The position numbers and the translations under genes were made by a program. DNA of 64,000 bases from Caprimulgus europaeus (taxonomy: Eukaryota; Chordata; Aves; Caprimulgiformes; Caprimulgidae), in contig OU015523.1 in assembly GCA_907165065.1 (NCBI GenBank), positions 114,974,246 to 115,038,245 on the forward strand, read 5' to 3'. The notes beneath the pieces were generated by a model that was not told where the DNA came from, did no database searches, and was given only the letters and a program-made list of their open reading frames with translations. Position 1 is the first letter of the stretch. Each line of letters starts with the position of its first letter. Shown here piece by piece: positions 51,564 to 63,968 of the stretch.

Positions 51564-54083
51564 CTGCAAAAATGTGAAAACATTAAATCATTGTGAAAGT
51601 GGTCCTAAATTTTAACTCCTGTTCTTTACATCCAGTGCACCATCTACCACATTCTAAGGTAAAATGTTTGGCCTCATTATCTTCCCTACTCTTAGTATAA
51701 CATTATTCTGTTTATTGCCTTACTCTGTCCCAACTTCTGTTTTATAAGGCTATCAATAAACATAAAAGCTTCACTGTATTAAAATAACTGTATCAGATGA
51801 CACATTCCCGAAACAAAGGGGCAGACAAAAAATAAATGACGGAAAATATCCAAACTCAGCCTGTAGCTAACGTTTTCATCTTTCCTAGGTGTCAGCTGGG
51901 ATATGTGACCTGATTCTATTTATCTTACGGTTGGTTTCCAGGATATTATATAAATTGCTTATTAGAGCCAACCTCAGTTTGACACACAGTGTTTCTAACT
52001 TGGTGATGGAGAACCAAGAAGAAGTTCACAGGCAGTTGGCTTAAACACACTGGAAAACATTTGGGACTACTAGAGACAACAGTCTCTGTAGCAGCAGGAT
52101 ATATTATTCACCATTCAGTAGAAGATAAAGAATTTTTTGAGCCTACTTGTTTGCAACAGACACAAACTACTCAGCATGGTGTGGGCAGTTCAGCACATCA
52201 CCCATGGGCCCTCTACACACATATGTGCCCGTGCATGAGGTGTGAGCATATCTGACAATCTGCAAAAGCTCTGTCTATGCACAGCTTAGGGATGACAATT
52301 TGATTTTATGAACTGCATCCTTATGTCAGCTTCTCTACGTCTTACAACTGCTTTTTACTGTATACAGCTCCATGCTTCCCAGGGAAAGCTGCTGATATGT
52401 CCTCCTGTGAATCCTTCTAAGGGAGTGAGTAAAGGTAGGAGGAAGTCAAAAGCCATTTGAAAAATGAAAGCCATTTGGAAAGGAGGGAGGAGTACAGGTT
52501 AAGTGTACGAAACAAGGAGGCTCTTCTGGGATGTGAGACCAACCTAAAGAAAAAGGAAACAGTTTTCTGGGGGGTTTTAGGAGAAAGACTTGGTGGGGGC
52601 ACAGTGAAACAGGACAGATGAAGAATCCTGAACTATGGGAAATCAAGAAGCTAAGGCTGAGAATTTTTTTTTTGTTTGTTTCCCTTTCAAGCTGTGATTT
52701 CTACTGCTAAAGTCAAGACTGAGAGTTTTGTGGGATCTGTCCCAAATTTTGTCTGTTTTTTTTTTTCATTTCAGTGTACCCTAGAAAGGTAGATGGCAAA
52801 AGTCATGGTTTCTATATGATTACAGCTCTGCAAATGAGTTTCCTTAAACCACTGAAACCTGGGAGTCAGCACTGCCTTTGGGGATCTACAGCAGATGGGG
52901 CACCATGTATCATTTTCCCTGAAGGGGTCAGAAACACCTGTGTCTAGGAAATGTGCCAAGGAAGCCAAGAAAAATACAATATCCCTGCTTATTTTAACCC
53001 AGTGAAACTTTGAAAAATGCAGATCTAGCAGAGCTGGCACTAAACATGCATATGCCAGTGAGGGTGAAAGTGTGTGTCTGAATGCAGATATACATGAGTG
53101 CACTTCAGAAACTAAATAAAAACATACTAAGAAATTAAGCTTGTGTTATTTAAGAGGAAATATATTACAGCAAATTTGTAATATGCAAAACCATTGTTAA
53201 TTCCCTGTCCTTGACAATCTGTGGTAGTTATTCTGCCATAAACACTGGCAATTTAATCCTGCTTCTGTGACAATACAGAAAGGATATTATTCACCACTGG
53301 TTTAAGCAGCAGCCCTGCTGCCAGTAGAGAGCTTTTCCAGCTGTGCCCATATTCTGAGGACAGCATTCAGCTTCCCCAGTTTCGTGGATGCTCTGCTCGG
53401 AGGCAGGAGGCATGGATTTCTTTGTGTGCTGCAAGACTTTAGAAGCCATGCAGCACTCTCCCACCCTGCTAGTAGCACAGGCAACTGTATTTGTTTGTTT
53501 TTTTCCAAAAGCTGCTAATTGCTAGCTATGGCAAAAAAAGGTGATAAATCACCCTGAATGAATAACCTAGTGAGCAAACAAAACAGCAGAATCTGTTTAA
53601 TGAAGCACTCTTTCACTTTTGGTCCAGCCTGGCCACTTCATAACATCACCTCCCCAGTGACGTGTTTTGCAGAGCGCTAATTAGCGGCTGAGGTCTCAGC
53701 TCGGTGCTTGGTGCCACAATCTGGAGTATGCTGTAATCACTCCGCTGCACACACTGCCGCACGTGTGCGCTTGCACGCGCAGGAGAGAGGAGGCAGCTTA
53801 TTAACACAGCAACAGCTGCTGGTGGCACCTCACGAGAAATCCAGCGTTGCTTTTTTCCCCAATCTGGCCTCAGCTGTTGCGTTGGTGCAGGACGGGAATG
53901 CTAGCAGAGCAGTTGGCTTGTGGATAGGAGTGGGGTGGAACAACACTAGAAAGACCTGTTGGAGCATCTTAGGCTGATTGCTGCGTAGTATAAAAGAAGC
54001 TTCTTCAAAACAAGCTAGCAGCAGAATTGGGATCAATACACACCTGTAAGTCATTGTAAGTTAAGAAGTCACACACGTCTTAC
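51564..54083 (-). other. FAT3 intron, 2.5 kb
   Basis: GT-AG. It contains a local CpG cluster at 53655-53785. No transposon recognised. Confidence 0.9.
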
Positions 54084-54221
54084 CCTTTCTCTATCCAATT
54101 TCTTTTTAACCTTCACAAGTCCCAAAACAGGATCAACTGAAAATTCATTGTCTCGATCCCCATTCACTATGGAAAAATGAATCTGGCCATTGGAAGGACT
54201 GTCCAGATCTTCTGCTATCAA
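54084..54221 (-). CDS. FAT3: FAT3 exon: middle of a cadherin repeat
   Basis: A 138-nt phase 0-0 exon encoding [20 protein letters not shown] and then a segment ending KKKLDRER, the conserved LDRE calcium motif of the repeat. The acceptor is CCCCAAAAAG and the donor is AGG|GTAAGA. It lies only 484 nt from the preceding exon. Being symmetric, its skipping would keep the frame but would remove the core of one repeat. Confidence 0.92.
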
Positions 54222-54705
54222 CTTTTTGGGGAGAAAAGTGAAAATTAGAAAAACAAACATTAAGCCATCTGCATGATACATTAATTGCTCAACACCCCAA
54301 AAAGTCAGACTTCATATTCCATCAGACTAGTTATATCTGAACTGCACACCTCTGCAGCATCAAGCCAAACATCAAGCCAATCAGTGTTTGATAGGAGGCT
54401 CCCCTAGGACCTTTTCAAAATTCTAGCCTTAAAACATACACAATATTTTAATCTTAATATTCTGTATAACACTTTTATTTCTGGATCCACAAGATCCAAG
54501 ATGAGAGTATTGTGAGGTTTAGGTATGGCACACTGTATGACAGACTACACAGATAATATGGAAAGCAACAGCAGACACAGAGCATTGGCTAGAGAACAGT
54601 CTGGCTGATTGAGGATGCAGTAGTTACCATTATTAACCAGTGTTATTAAAAGTCCTGTGGCACAGGGCTTCATCCCACCTAAACGCTGCCCACAGCCTCG
54701 CTCAC
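54222..54705 (-). other. FAT3 intron, 0.48 kb
   Basis: GT-AG. It contains a short direct duplication (CATCAAGCCAAA then CATCAAGCCAAT near 54358). Nothing else recognised. Confidence 0.9.
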
Positions 54706-54920
54706 CATTATCACCGAATCCCCGATGGCGGCGTCCTCGCTGATGACTGCACTGTAGACCACCTGGCTGAATTTTGGTGCGTTGTCATTGACATCTGTCA
54801 CGTTTACGTTCACAGTCGTCACAGCGCTCAGGGCTGGAGTGCCTCCATCTTTTGCTTCCACTACTAAGTAGAAATCCTTACATGATTCATAATCCAGAGC
54901 TTCAAAAATGGAAATTGCTC
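54706..54920 (-). CDS. FAT3: FAT3 exon: cadherin repeat continuation
   Basis: Encodes [20 protein letters not shown] and then the A-strand and linker region with DVNDNAPKF, followed by the start of the next repeat ([17 protein letters not shown]). It starts in phase 1 and ends in phase 0 (215 nt). The acceptor is TGCTTCAAAG, which has a weak pyrimidine tract, and the donor is ATG|GTGAGC. The sequence NVTD is a possible N-glycosylation site. The join to the previous exon restores a glycine codon and a typical repeat sequence ([16 protein letters not shown]), which confirms both edges. Confidence 0.92.
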
Positions 54921-57500
54921 CTTTGAAGCAAGGGAGGGAATGTCAACAGTCAGCAAAAAACAAATAATGCTACAGACTAAGGGATTTGACTGTAGTAAAC
55001 AGTACAGTGTGCCATTTATCACCATGGCACACACACAAAATATTTTGTTCTAACAGTAACACTGCCCAATCCAATAAAAATATTTGGTCAGGTTTCTACT
55101 GCTGTCTTTTGATTAAAGAATGATGCCAATTGCACTTGGGTTGCCTCTACAGAAAGGACCTTCACAAGATATGAAGCAATGAATGGTTTATAATGAAAAT
55201 AGCTTTTATTATATGAGTGTCGTAGACAGAGAAGTGGGGGCCATATCCACCCATTTGCCTGGGCTTATGCACAGAGCCTGTGGGAGAACTGGATGCCGGC
55301 TCTGGAAATCAGCCCTGACAAGTCAACAGAAATTCACTCCCATGTAATTAACTTCTCATGAATTAAATACAAATGAATGGGGTATGAATACCTTTGAGAA
55401 ATGTCTATCATTTATGTGATTAAACAGGGACTTCCCCACTGAACTAGGTTTATAAATTTTGGGTTCCCTCACCACACAATCAAAATTAAGATTCTCTGTA
55501 ACTTGACTCACTCTGTGCACCCAGACCTCCTCTAGGATTGAAATTATTTTTATGCAAGCCCTCCACTAGTTTCCCATGTGCCCATAAAATTAACAAGACG
55601 AGGGGAGTGGCTTGTTCACAGGTTACCAGTGATGCCTTGAAGGATGTAGTACTGGGCATGGCAGGAAAGACTTAAAAGCAAATCCTTAACCTTGGTAAGC
55701 CAAATCCTTTCCAATACCCATCAGGAGCAGGGATGTATGGGGCTTAAAGGTCATTTAGTCCAACTGCTGCCCAAAACAGGTCAGCTAAACGCAATAATTC
55801 TTGAAGGTACTCATCCCTAATGTTTTTATAAACTTTCAACAATATCAGTTTCCTAACCTTCTTAGGAAATGTATTTCACTATTTAATAATCATTACAGTT
55901 AGGAACTTCTTCCTATCATTTAACTGAAATAATCCAAAGGCAACTTAAGTCCATTCACAACTTCTTTCCTGATGAGTGGGCATAGAGAACAGTTTATCCC
56001 CCTCCACTTCATAGGTACTTTTTATAGACTTGAATACTAACAGCATGTCTTCTCTTTTCTAGTTTAAATAGCCTCAAGTCCTTCAATCTTTCCTGGTAAG
56101 CCACATTTTACAGACCTCAGATCATTCTTCTTAATCTCATCTGGGCTCTCTCCAAATGAATTCTACCTTTCAGCATGACTTGCTGGAAGCAGAAGCCCTG
56201 AAGAGAAGCTTCCAAGTGGCTAGCAGAGAGCTCCCAATGATAAATGGTGTGAAGGACATTATTTTTCAAGCCCTGATCAGGCATGCTACATCAGCAGTCG
56301 GTTGTCTGGAAACTGAGCTCCTGCCTCTAAACTGATAATAATGGAGCTGTCACACATTAATGAATAATAAATAGTTTTTGGTTTTGTTTTTGTTTTTTCC
56401 ATGTGTGATTAAGCTTCATTATGTTTTTTTTATTGATTTATCTCCTTGGGTCATTGTCAAATGTGAAGTTAAGTATCGCTGTCTCGGTGTATTTATGATT
56501 AAATTTTTTTAGCACTAATCAACATTATGAAGACAACAGACAACACACAATTATGTTAAGTTCCCTACATGTAAGGAATTGGCCTCTGCAGAGGCCTCCC
56601 TCCACCAAATCTGGAGAGAGATTTTTGCACAGAGCAATATAAATGATACAATGCATCATTTTGATATTTTCCAGGTTGCTGGTTGTTACAGCTGCACTCA
56701 AACAAGTGTTACCTTCAGCTTTCAAAATCACGATTGTTTTGCTCTGAAGCTCTGGTGGCAGATTTGTACTGGTCACCCTGAATGTTATGAGAATAAGAGG
56801 ATCTACTACAGGAAGCACAAAAGAAACATAGCTTACTGTTGACAGATTAAAACCTCAATAAGGATAAAGAATATATCCCATTGAGGAAATGGTAAGAAAA
56901 TGAGCCATTTGACACAAATCAGGTAGCTCCTCTTAGTATTTCTTGAAGAGAAGCAAAGGTATGTTTTTAAATTTTGTGATATATAACCAAAAAAACCAAA
57001 CCAAATCATGGCTGAAGTCAACTGTCAGACAACACAAATCAGGAGCAACTTACGACAGTGAAGTTGCATACAGTTGTACAAACAGCAATCCCATGCTAGG
57101 ACCGCCAACTATTCAGCCCTGATAGCACTGTCTGATGCTCACTAAGGTCCAGACACTTGAGGCTGTACTTGGCTGGTAAGCAGGTAAGTTGTAAGCATTG
57201 TAAGCATTCATCACTGTAAGGGTTGCACAGTTTGGCTAATGGGTTGTCACATCTACATTGACTTCAACAGATATACTAATGGAGAAAAGTATTCTCCACT
57301 CGAGCTGCGGCAGCTGAGTGTGCCTGTAATTTACATCACTCTCCAACCTAAAATTGGTTTCTAACTGTGCAACTAATTCCATATTGACAATCTCTGAGTC
57401 TCTGTTCTTGGAATTTTTTTGGTCCTAGAGCCTTCTTCAAAGCATTCACACTTTTCTGATGCTTTCATTTTGTACTAAAGGTAAGAGCCACTTTACAAAC
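54921..57500 (-). other. FAT3 intron, 2.6 kb
   Basis: GT-AG. It contains an old CR1/L3-like fragment; the rest is AT-rich without recognised features. Confidence 0.9.
55738..56166 (-). mobile_element. Old CR1-group (L3-like) LINE fragment
   Basis: Highly diverged from the other copies, but the word order fits the CR1 3' region in minus orientation. On the plus strand these are AAAGGTCATTTAGTCCAACT near the tip, then AGGAACTTCTTCCTA, CCTCAAGTCCTTCAATCTTT and ATCTGGGCTCTCTCCAAATG. The typical octamer tip is missing. Age inferred from divergence. Confidence 0.7.
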
Positions 57501-57890
57501 CTGTTTTTGAGTTAATCCTGAACTTCCCTTTCTCATTCCCCGATCTGATGAAATAGGCAATCTCAGCATTAGTACCAATGTCTTGGCTTGTAGCAAAAAC
57601 AGAAAGGACCTCAGTGCCTGGTAAGGTGTCTTCAGGTACTGTGACGAGATAATCTCTTCTTTCAAACACAGGAGGGTTGTCATTGATGTCTAGCACTGTA
57701 ATGGTAACGGTGGCAAACGAGGACAAGGTCAGCACAATGCTCTGATCTGAAGCCTTTACACTGATGTTATAGGAAGACTGAAACTCTCTATCAAGTGGAT
57801 GCTCCAAAATAATGATTCCTGATGATCGATCAACTGAGAAGTAACCATCTGCAGAGTCTGCCAGGGAATAGGTAACTTTTCTGTTCACAC
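57501..57890 (-). CDS. FAT3: FAT3 exon: cadherin repeats (first exon in window)
   Basis: This exon encodes about 130 residues of the extracellular cadherin array of the giant atypical cadherin FAT3. The reading frame gives the end of one repeat, with the calcium-binding motifs HPLDRE and DINDNPP, and the start of the next ([15 protein letters not shown]). The acceptor is TCTCTTTCAG and the donor is CAG|GTTTGT. The exon is phase 1-1 (390 nt), so it takes one base from an upstream exon outside the window. Five cadherin repeats in total can be read in this window; in FAT proteins they are the membrane-proximal ones. FAT3 was chosen over FAT1, FAT2 and FAT4 from the remembered transmembrane and tail sequence; no alignment was possible. 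Confidence 0.93.
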
Positions 57891-60800
57891 CTGAAAGAGA
57901 AGCAAATGTGAAAATGATAAAGTGAAATAAAGAAAGCAACAACATCTTCCCATCTAACAAAAACCATAAACAACAGCTGCTATCACACTGATCATTTCCA
58001 GTGGGGGTGGAGCACATGGAGGTAGGAGTGCCTGTGGGTATGGTATTGCTGAAAGTTTGGGAGATCAGGACAAGCTCTTCTCACATGTCAAATCCCTGTG
58101 GATAAGTTAAGTTCCTTCCCTCATCATGATACTTTTTAAAAAAATCACTTCGCAGAACTGCTGTGTAATGAAACTTGAAAGCAGAATCCAGATATGGTCC
58201 TTGCCCAGAAAAGCTTACAATTGAATTAGATGACACAGGCAGAATGCTGAAAGTGGAAATGTCTCAGAGTCCATCTTGAAGGAACAGAAATGTACATAAG
58301 GGAAAAATAAACCCATAAAAATACATCAGGTGGCACAGAATGTACTTGCTACCAGTGCTGCCTTGATTCCACTGTTGAGCAGCAAAATATTATCACAGGT
58401 CTATCACCTGTTAGACAAAAGTTGCATCAAAGAATCTGTCCATTCCTGACAGAATATGGACATTTCAGAAAGGAAAGTTCCTTACTTTCACAATTTGAGA
58501 GTAAAAATTGAGTTGTATGAAGGATATCAAATTGTGTTTTTCAAATCCTGCCTATATTTCCCAATACGTAACACCTATCCACCCAGCTGCTGATTATGCA
58601 GATCTATGCTAAGGTTGTTGTCAGTAATAAGGCCTGAGGGGAAGGTACTGACTTGGTTGCTTGCTGCACTACAGTGGGATAGCCATTTCAAATCTAATTA
58701 AAAGTGAACACAGATACAACCTAATTCAACTCCCTCGATGCTGGCTGATTTAATGGTTTGGTCCTAGGTGTTTCACCAAGAGATTATAACTAAAACACAA
58801 AGATCCACTAAAATGGAGAGTCTCTGGTTTTCACATCTCTCACTTGAGTATTTGCTGCCCTTTTTGTTGGAGAACAGACTTTACAAGCCTGACATTAATC
58901 AGACAAACAAGAGCTACCAATCCCTTCTAGGCATATTTTGTTAATTTAAAATTTGTGACAGTATTATTCTGCTTTCCAGCAGCAAAGCATTGTAGAAATG
59001 TCTGATCAAAAGCAGCACAAATCACAGCTGTTTTCTGCTTGACGTAGCAGGAGTGAAGCGTCCACACAAGGGGGAGCTGGGAGACTTTCTTCAATCACGC
59101 ACACATAAAAGCTAGAGCAACTACAAAGTCCCAGACCCTACTTGGAAAGTGCTAGGAATTACTATTTGGCCTCTTCAGGGATTAGAGTTTTGGGCAGTGC
59201 TTGACATACCAGAGTACATTTCAAACACTCAAATGTCTTTAAAATCAGGAAAAATTTAAAAGGCAATATTGTAATGAACCAGCTTTTTTTTTTTTTTTAA
59301 GAAAAATCACAATAGAATTTCCCTATTCACCATGGCATCTCAAATGTGAAAAATGCAGAGGCTCTCCTTTAGCAAAACGGGCAATCCAGCCAAGGAGGTG
59401 ACTACTGTCCTACAGATGAGGAACCAAACTCAGTCCACGAACTAGTACGAGGCTCTTTCATGTGCTGAAACACCTAGATTCTGAATACCCTACAGCCTGC
59501 TGGAGACCACGCTCACCCCTTCACTCAGCCTCTTTATACACACATCCAAATGCTCTATCAGCTGACAATCAATCAAACTGACAGAAGTGACAAAGGAATA
59601 AAACCCTCTAGAAAGTGGAAGGTTTTGAGGGTTTGAATGGCTGAAGGTATGTCTACATTTCCAGTTGGGGAAAATCTCCTTCTGCTAGAAAACCTCCCTC
59701 AACTTCCACTTACAAAAAGGGACAGATCTGATCAGAACAATCAATGCGCCAGTAATTAGAGATGATCCCTGGGGATACTGGAAAAGGGCATTTTGCCTGA
59801 TTCAGAGCATGCAGTTCAACACCCAACCTACATATGAGTTTTAACTGTAAAGCTATTTAGTATTCTGTACTGGGCTTTCTAGATGTCTGCCAGTTCCTAC
59901 ATAGAATTAAACACTTCTCTGAAGCAGAGACCCCAACACACACCTACCACGCATATGCCTTAGACTGTTTTTTCTCTGGAACAAAAACCTGAACTGATAC
60001 TCACCACAGCATATCTGAGCACAACACAGCAGATTCAGATGCTATGGTCTTTAAAGGTATAAATGGCTAGAAAAGAGGTGGCCTACCTATGACTTGTGTC
60101 TTGAAACACCCCAAAAACTTCATCAAGAATATCTTGCAAGAGGGGGTGGGGAGAGACAGAATTTGGTGCACGTGACACCATGTAGGGTGAGTTTCCATAC
60201 AAGAAGTGATAACTCCAGTGACTGTAATCTGATCAATACATCATCAGGCCAGTCTCCTTGTATTCTACTTCCTAAAGATGATGGCCATTGATTAACAAAA
60301 CATGAAAAATGTTTTTTGATAAGTGATTGCTAGTGATCCTACAATGGAGACGTTCAGATACAGATTATAGTGTTCTGGTGGCTAACTCTAATATAAGGGA
60401 TTTTTAGGTAGAAATGGAAAGAGTTACTTCTTGAAGGTAAGTTGTTTTTTTGAGTGGGTTTTTGGTCTTTTTTTCCTTCCTAAAAACAAGACAGGAATAC
60501 CAAAGTTCCAGGGATGTGGGTTATATTATACCAGTCTATGACAAAACCAGTCTTATCTTTCCCATAGAACTTGGAGGAAAAGCTTTTACAGGTAAAAATG
60601 CTATTTAATGCAAGGAGAGGCCTAAGATGAGAGCAGAAGATGTGAGCTGGGACACTCACAGATACCAACCCTTGGCAGCTTTCAGCCTGAATGCAGAGGC
60701 AGAATAGAAAGAGAAATACAGATCTCAACTGCTTGCTGACCTTCTCCCACAGAGTTTTGTGGGGCTGAAGTTTAATGCTTGCTTCCTGGGAGGAAAATGA

Positions 60801-61594
60801 CTTAAATGAAAAGCCGTGGCAGAAACAGCGCTTTGAAGAAAGTGTGTTATAGCAATAGCTGTTTCCACTCAGCTTCCTCACTTGAGGCTGGAAAAAAAAA
60901 ATGGGTACAAGGCAAAGATGAAGTAGGAAGTTACTTCTACTGAAATCCAAAATGCTTTAGTCTAGGGGCTACCATCTGCTGAGAGAGAAGTGTCCATCAA
61001 TGTGTGTCAATGGCATCCCTGCCGTGGAGATGATGGTAGATTCTGCTGTTACTACAAAGGAAATGTTTTCTGTCGAAAGGAAACAACTGCTCCAACACCA
61101 CGGTTCCTGCACTGGTAAGGAGAGCAATCCTCCCACACTGCTTCCCCACAGCTGTTGAGGGATTAATGTCTGCAAACTGCCTATCTATTCACTCACTCAC
61201 TGAAACTTCTCAGATTTCTAAGGTGCCAATCATAAACTACTTGAACATGGAACGCTTTGAAGGAATTACTATTACTATAAGAGGATTGCAGTTAATTTTT
61301 AAAATAAAGGAATAAGCAAACACATTTTCTATTTGCTTGTATTAGCATATAGAAGATATGAATATTGCCCCTTGCCAAATCACGGCTGTGAAGAGGTTGT
61401 ACAAGATACAGTTGTCTAGTACCTCAAATGACATCCTTCAAACAGGATTTTTTGCCTTGTTTTCTTCTGTACTAAAACAAAGGGGCATGAACTGAATGTC
61501 ACATAATGACATCTTCTATGTCATTACTACTTTAAATAGCACCAGGGAAATAAAATAACTTCTCTTTATAACTAAAATTCTTCCTTGTCTAACA

Positions 61595-62118
61595 CATAGA
61601 ATCATAGAACCATCTAGGTTAAAAAGGAGCTTTAAGATCATTGAGTCCAACCATAAACCCAGCACTGCCAAGTCCACTACTAAACCATGCCCCCAAGCAC
61701 CACTTCTACATGTCTTTTAAATACCTCCAGGAATGATGACTCCACCACTTCCCTGAGCAGCCTCTTCCAATGCTTCACAACCCTTACAGTGAAGAAATTT
61801 TTCCTAATATCCAATCTAAACCTCACCTCGCACAACCTGAGATCATTTCCTCTTGTTCTATTGCTTGTTACTTGGAAGAAGAGACCAACCCCCACCTCTC
61901 TGCACCCTCCTTTCAGGTAGTTGAAGAGAGCAAGAAGGTCTCCCCTCAGCCTCCTTTTCTCCACAATAAACAACCCCAGTTTCCTCAGCTGCTCCTCATA
62001 AGACTTGTTCTCTAGACCCTTCACCAGCTTCATTACCTTCCTTAGGACACACTCCAGTGCCTCAATGTCTTTCTTGTAGTGAGGGGTCCAAAACTGAACA
62101 CAGTGTTCAAGGTGCAGC
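61595..62118 (-). mobile_element. CR1 LINE 3' fragment
   Basis: Same direction as FAT3. It starts at the tip (ATAGAATCATAGAACC on the plus strand, then ATCATTGAGTCCAACCAT) and has a 117-codon minus-strand open frame at 62033-61680: [40 protein letters not shown] and [20 protein letters not shown]. Truncated at its 5' end. Confidence 0.96.
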
Positions 62119-63378
62119 TCAGTCCAAAATTATGGAGTTACAACATGGTTTGATCCAGACTGACATCAATTAAAAGGCTCAGCATAAACACAACAGGCAC
62201 AATCCCCATATGACAGTGAGTTCTGCAGTGAGCATTACCTGCTGACTGCATCACACACAAACTAAAATTATGTGTATTAAAGGCTATACATAATGTGTTC
62301 CTCCTTTCTGTTTTCATCTGTCACCTTGAACCCATTATTTAATGTGTTTCCCCAAGTACAGCTAGCCCACTCGTTTATCTCTGGAAAATGTTGTTTAACT
62401 TTGTCATCTGCTGATTTGCATTTTAAAAACCTACAGAAAGGAAAATAATGGCAAGCATTAAAAATAAACAAACAAGAAGAAAAACAGAAAGCTGTCCAGA
62501 AAGAGAGCTTTAAAAAAGGTTATTAATCAATTTAGCAGTGAATTGCAACCAAGGTATCTGATTGCTGTGCTTCCTCTTGCCTCTGTCCTTCATGGTCTGA
62601 CTATTAACACTGATGTCTACCTATGGCCTTTCCTGATTACCCAAACGTTAACCACAACATCAGTTACTGGAAGTTAAAAGTCCACAACTTCATTAATACC
62701 AAAGAAGACAAACGACAAATGCTAAACCAGATTTGATAATACTCTACTCCATCGTTTTTTGCTGAAAGAGGAAAATCTTGCCAGAAGTACCTTGCTGAAT
62801 GGAGAAAAATATATAGCCCCAAAGGGAAAGATATTTCCATTGATTTTTATAACTTAAGCAGAAAAGCTGGCCAAGTTCAATCCGTAACACTGCTACTGGG
62901 ACAGGCTTTCACTGCTTTGCCCCTTTTCTGTGGGGAAATGATAGCTTTAATCCCAAAGGCCTTTACTCACACCAGTGCTCCAGTGAAAAAAGGGCCACAG
63001 AGGACAGAGACAAAGATAACCAACCCCTTACTGAAGGGAAATACTGGACAGAAATGGCATGCATAAGCTTTCAGCTGTATGATACTTTCCACAGGTGTCT
63101 AAAACCCTGTTTTCTATTTTACCTGGGTTGGGTGCTGTCTTTTTCGGAGGGACCGTAAGATCTGGATGGTTGGCTCACCCCAGGGTACCCTCTTACATGA
63201 TGGGAATACTTGTCTCCATCAGTGCTCCCAAGTGATTCACTTCCTCATGCTGATCAGGCAGAAGCTTGATTACTTTTCTGGGGGAGGCCACTTTGTATAA
63301 CCTGATTTAGGGTTATACATTACAGGTGACAAAACTGGGCAATGTAGCCTGAAGCAATGGAATGCACATGTAGAGAGA

Positions 63379-63447
63379 GATATATTAAAAAATATATGCA
63401 TCTATATATCTATGCATTATATATATACAGACACACACAAATATATG
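63379..63447. repeat. AT/CA-rich simple repeat
   Basis: Imperfect (TA)n and (CA)n units, for example ATCTATATATCTATGCAT and ACACACACAAATATATG. The LTR inserted at its right edge. Confidence 0.85.
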
Positions 63448-63968
63448 TGTTCTGGTTTTGGCTGGGATAGAGTTAATTTTCTTACTAGTATCTGGTGTAA
63501 TAGTGTGTTTTGGATTTAGGAGAAGAATGTTGACAGCACACCGATGTATTAGTTGTTGCTGAGCAGTGCTTACAATAAGCAAAGGACTTTTGAGCTTCAC
63601 CTAATGCTCTGCCAGCGAGCAGGCTGGGGTTGCACAAGGAGCTGTGAGGGGACACAGCTGGGACAGCTGACCCCAACTGACCAGAGGGATATTTGGAGTG
63701 ATGGTGTTTGCCTTCCCAAGTAACCGTTAGGCGTGATGGAGCCCTGTGTCCTGGAGATGGCTGAACACCTGCCTGTCCATGGGAAGGAGTGAGTGAATTC
63801 CTTGTTTTGCTTTGCCTGTGCACACGGCTTTTGCTTTACCTGTGAAACTGTTTTTATCTCAAGCCACGAGTTTTCTCACTTTTACTCTTTCGATTCCCCT
63901 ATCCCACTGGGAGGGAGTGAGTGAGCGGCTGTGCAGAGCTTAGGTGTCAGCTGGGATTAAACCACGCC
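63448..63968 (+). mobile_element. Solo LTR of an endogenous retrovirus
   Basis: A 521-base element that begins TGTTCTGGTTTTGGCTGGGA and ends TGTCAGCTGGGATTAAACCA plus a few bases, words I associate with a common avian ERV LTR family. The hexamer TATATG stands directly on both sides (63442-63447 and 63969-63974), consistent with a 6-base target-site duplication. No internal retroviral genes adjoin it within the window, so it looks like a recombined solo LTR. The last bases differ from the usual terminal CA, so the 3' edge is uncertain by a few bases. Class assignment (ERVL or ERVK type) is open. Confidence 0.75.

Noticed and set aside
60480-60950. 156-codon minus-strand frame as a possible upstream FAT3 exon
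   Set aside because: It contains no cadherin motifs (LDRE, DxNDN) and no suitable phase-1 donor, so it cannot join the exon at 57890.
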